Assembly (NCBI GenBank): GCA_045222555.1
Contig: JBGUYY010000082.1
Span: 1-64,000, forward strand
Direction of reading: 5' to 3'
DNA from: UBA1756 sp045222555
GTDB taxonomy: Bacteria; Bacteroidota; Bacteroidia; Bacteroidales; WCHB1-69
DNA: 64,000 bases
Part shown: piece by piece, positions 61,552 to 64,000 of the stretch
Numbering within the stretch: position 1 is the first letter of the stretch
Layout of the letters: every line of letters begins with the position of its first letter
Notes under the pieces: model-generated
What the model was told of the DNA's origin: nothing
Databases searched by the model: none
Seen by the model: only the letters and a program-made list of their open reading frames with translations
Program-made: the position numbers and the translations under genes

Positions 61552-63255
61552 ATGACAAACTCCCAACCTAAAAACAAAGGCATCCGTTTTCTCTATCGGT
61601 TCGGCCTTGCCCTACTGTCTGGCATCCTGTTGTGGCTCTCGTGGCCGCCGCACGGCCTCGCCTTCCTCAGCTTTTTTGCCTTCGTGCCCCTGCTGATGGT
61701 GAGCCAGTCATTGGCGGAAGAGGATGCCCGTCTGCCCTTCCTGAAAGGCATGGGCTACTCGTACCTCACCTTTGTCGTTTGGAACATTCTCACCACCTGG
61801 TGGGTAAAGAACAGCACCATTGAGGGCTGTATCGCCATGGTGGTGCTCAACTCGCTGTTCATGTCGATGGTATTTGGTGGCTGGCAGCGTTTTCGCAAAC
61901 TGCGGTTGTCCTTCTGGGTGGACGCCCTCTGTTTCACCGCGTTCTGGTGCGCATGGGAGTTCCTCCACCTCAACTGGGACCTCACCTGGCCGTGGCTCAA
62001 CCTCGGCAACGTATTCTCTTCCTGCACCGAATTTGTGCAGTGGTACGAAATTACGGGTGCTTTCGGGGGTACGATTTGGATTTTAGTGGCTAACTTCCTG
62101 ATAGTAGCCTTATTGCAATCGGTACGCCAAGCCGGCAAACGGCGCATCATTGTGGGTAGTGTGCTGCTGGGCTGGCTGATTGTGCCGGCCGCCGTATCGC
62201 TTATCCGTTTCTACACCTATTCCATGCCCACCGAACAGAACCGCCGCTCCATAGAAGCTGTTGTCGTTCAACAAAATACCGACCCGTGGGTAGAGGAATA
62301 TGCCATGTCGAATAAAGAACATGCGGCCCGTATCTTGGAGGTGGCACGTCCCCTCATCACCGATAAAACCGACGTGGTGGTATGTTCCGAATCAGCCCTT
62401 GCCAACACGATGAAATACGATGTTTTTATAAACGGACAAGGACGCAGCAGCGAGATATACAACGGTCTCGACCTTTTCGACACCACTATTCTCACCCATC
62501 CCGACCTTAACTTCATCTTCGGCACCTCCACTGTACAATATTATCCTAACAAAGCCACGGAGACTGCCCGTCTGGCACCCGGTATTGGCCGACTGTACTA
62601 CGACTACTACAACACTTCGGCCTGCTACAACCGCTTCGGGGTGACAGGCACCTACTCCAAGAGCAAATTAGTGCCCGGGGTGGAGAAAATGCCTTACCCG
62701 AAAGTGTTTGGATTTTTGGAAGAATTGGCCATCGACCTGGGTGGAATTTCAGGTTCATTAGGCGAAGACAGTGTGCAACGTGCCTTCCTGATGCCTGATT
62801 GCCAGGTACGTATCGGGGTTCCCATCTGCTACGAGTCGGCGTACGGTGAGCATTTCGGGGAGTTTGTGCGCAACGGTGCGGAGGTGATGGCGGTCATCAC
62901 CAACGATGCGTGGTGGGGTGAAACGCCCGGCCACACGCAGCACTTCCTGATGTCGAAGCTGCGCGCAGTGGAAACGCGCCGCAGCATCATGCGGGCGGCC
63001 AACACCGGCACCTCAGCGTTCATCGACGAGCGCGGCACCGCACACCAAACCACACAGTACGGAGTGCGCACCGCCATCCGCCAGAACGTATTTCTCAATG
63101 ATCAACTGACTTTCTACACCCGCCACGGCGACTATTTAGCGCGGTTCTTCACCTTCATAGCAGGTGCGATGCTCCTGTTCGGCATCACCCTCGGCATCGG
63201 TCGGAAAGTGCGCAGGCATAAGGCTTCCCGACAGGACGTCACTTCAGCGTCTTGA
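61552..63255 (+). CDS. lnt: Apolipoprotein N-acyltransferase
   Basis: A 567-residue inner-membrane enzyme that adds the third acyl chain to lipoproteins. An N-terminal set of about six helices (LYRFGLALLSGILLWLSWPPH onward) is followed by a periplasmic nitrilase domain with the catalytic triad Glu280 (VCSESAL), Lys372 (YSKSKLVPGVE) and Cys426 (VPICYESAYGEHF), and a final C-terminal helix. It closes the lptB operon and overlaps the convergent thioredoxin-like gene by 17 bp. Confidence 0.96.
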   Translation: MTNSQPKNKGIRFLYRFGLALLSGILLWLSWPPHGLAFLSFFAFVPLLMVSQSLAEEDARLPFLKGMGYSYLTFVVWNILTTWWVKNSTIEGCIAMVVLNSLFMSMVFGGWQRFRKLRLSFWVDALCFTAFWCAWEFLHLNWDLTWPWLNLGNVFSSCTEFVQWYEITGAFGGTIWILVANFLIVALLQSVRQAGKRRIIVGSVLLGWLIVPAAVSLIRFYTYSMPTEQNRRSIEAVVVQQNTDPWVEEYAMSNKEHAARILEVARPLITDKTDVVVCSESALANTMKYDVFINGQGRSSEIYNGLDLFDTTILTHPDLNFIFGTSTVQYYPNKATETARLAPGIGRLYYDYYNTSACYNRFGVTGTYSKSKLVPGVEKMPYPKVFGFLEELAIDLGGISGSLGEDSVQRAFLMPDCQVRIGVPICYESAYGEHFGEFVRNGAEVMAVITNDAWWGETPGHTQHFLMSKLRAVETRRSIMRAANTGTSAFIDERGTAHQTTQYGVRTAIRQNVFLNDQLTFYTRHGDYLARFFTFIAGAMLLFGITLGIGRKVRRHKASRQDVTSAS

Positions 63256-63718
63256 CCGCCTTCGGAGTCCACTTCTCGAAGAAATCCTCCACTTTTTTCG
63301 CATTATATCCCTGTCCTTCTTCCAAATAAGAGGAATCTTGGATGTGGATAACATTCCCCTTTTCATCCAAAATCACCAACACCGGAAAACCGAAGCGAGC
63401 CGGGTTGGAAAGCATCTTCATCGCCTCCGGATTTTTGTTGGCCTTAGAATAATTCACATGGATATAGATAAAATTTTCTTTAACTATCTGATTAATAGTA
63501 TCATTTGTAGTGATAAAATCCGAAAAGCGGATGCACCACGGGCACCAGTTGCCACCCACCTGACACACCACATACTTGCCATCCTTGGAGGCCTCGGAAA
63601 CGGCATTCTGAATCTGTGCCACAGCGTCAACCTTCTCATCATAGAGAGCTTTCTTTTCTTGGGAGAAAGAAGAATAACTTACTAATAAACAGATAGTTAA
63701 TATTAAAAATCTTTTCAT
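63239..63718 (-). CDS. Exported thioredoxin-like protein
   Basis: A 159-residue exported protein (signal MKRFLILTICLLVSYSSFSQ) with a thioredoxin fold and the active site GNWCPWCIRFSD. The WCPWC motif and the GKYVVCQVGG start resemble periplasmic thiol-disulfide proteins of the thioredoxin_7/DUF255 type. FGFPVLVILDEKG is the cis-Pro loop. It probably reduces or isomerises disulfides outside the cytoplasm. The gene overlaps the end of lnt by 17 bp, tail to tail. Confidence 0.85.
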   Translation of the reverse strand: MKRFLILTICLLVSYSSFSQEKKALYDEKVDAVAQIQNAVSEASKDGKYVVCQVGGNWCPWCIRFSDFITTNDTINQIVKENFIYIHVNYSKANKNPEAMKMLSNPARFGFPVLVILDEKGNVIHIQDSSYLEEGQGYNAKKVEDFFEKWTPKAVKTLK

Positions 63719-63724
63719 AATGAT

Positions 63725-64000
63725 TTATTTTTCAACATATACCAGCAATCCCTTCAGGTAACTTCCTTCGGGGTGGAAAATATCAACGGGGTGGTCGGGG
63801 CCTGCCTCGAGGTGGCGCAGCACCCGGATGCGCTTGCCCTCCATGGCGGCGGCCGAAAAGACGATGGTCTGGAAGTCGTCGTGCGACACGGCCTGCGAGC
63901 AGGAGAAGGTGAACAGGAAACCGCCCGGCTTCACCTTCTGCATCGCCTTGCGATTGAGGTTGCGATACCCCTTCACGCCCTGCTCTTTCACCTTGTGGTG
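63725..64000 (-). CDS. 23S rRNA methyltransferase, RlmI-like, C-terminal part (cut by window edge)
   Basis: The last ~90 residues of a class I SAM-dependent rRNA methyltransferase of the RlmI/YccW type: GYRNLNRKAMQKVKPGGFLFTFSCSQAV, the PCS-like catalytic region (here SCSQ) and LEAGPDHPVDIFHPEGSYLKG at the end. RlmI methylates C1962 of 23S rRNA. The rest lies beyond the window, so neither the start nor the PUA domain can be seen. It is separated by 6 bp from the thioredoxin-like gene on the same strand. Confidence 0.85.
   Translation of the reverse strand, partial: HHKVKEQGVKGYRNLNRKAMQKVKPGGFLFTFSCSQAVSHDDFQTIVFSAAAMEGKRIRVLRHLEAGPDHPVDIFHPEGSYLKGLLVYVEK

Overview
The window is one contiguous stretch of a Bacteroidota chromosome, most likely from the order Bacteroidales; I cannot name a genus. 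The main evidence is the promoter type: seventeen sites match the Bacteroidetes -7 box TAnnTTTG, nearly always as TAnnTTTGC and just before a gene. Supporting evidence is family content: a Rho factor with a very long low-complexity N-terminus, a FISUMP-domain surface protein, BatA/BatD-like proteins, a DAHP synthase fused to chorismate mutase, a short CstA, a YwqK/MORN protein and many small lipoproteins. Coding DNA is moderately GC-rich and intergenic DNA is AT-rich. I saw no rRNA, tRNA, CRISPR array, prophage or intact transposon.

Layout. 1-15 kb is mostly minus strand: a CapA-like protein (cut by the window edge) divergent from a HAD phosphatase; a Ser/Thr kinase followed by a FISUMP protein; an operon of a PLP-dependent decarboxylase (probably arginine decarboxylase), an ABC-F ATPase and a CoA-disulfide-reductase/rhodanese fusion; and an operon of a YwqK-like protein, a LysM lytic transglycosylase and an Ig-like lipoprotein. 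15-27 kb is plus strand and largely housekeeping: cstA, an outer-membrane protein, rho, folE, obg, prfB (with its +1 programmed frameshift), dnaA, a YitT protein and a phosphohexomutase. 27-35 kb holds a dicluster ferredoxin, two membrane-linked glycosyltransferases, rmlB, DAHP synthase/chorismate mutase, era, folD and an S4 protein.

35-42 kb has an LpxH-like/PagL-like lipid A pair on the minus strand, divergent from ligA and two FAD enzymes. 42-46.5 kb is the most accessory part: small membrane and surface proteins, two 122-bp direct repeats about 93% identical, a 36-bp direct repeat and a YARHG-domain protein. 46.6-50 kb holds mtaB and a FlaA1/WbpM-type sugar-nucleotide dehydratase. 50-58 kb (minus) holds a DUF4328 membrane protein and a tamB-PAS-BatD-BatA gene run. 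58-64 kb (plus) is tsaD-holA-SRPBCC-lptB-lnt, converging on a thioredoxin-like protein and the end of an rRNA methyltransferase.

Many genes serve the cell envelope: lipid A trimming (lpxH, pagL-like), LPS export (lptB), lipoprotein acylation (lnt), outer-membrane biogenesis (tamB), glycan assembly (rmlB, glycosyltransferases, the FlaA1-type enzyme) and wall turnover (the transglycosylase). The least explained structures are non-coding. A 30-nt palindrome occurs in frame inside the FISUMP gene, and a worn copy forms the end of the aromatic-synthesis gene. Degenerate heptanucleotide tandem repeats (GAAAATT type) lie at several gene ends. A structured 122-bp repeat brackets two small surface-protein genes. 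I found no clear multi-gene system of a wholly new kind.
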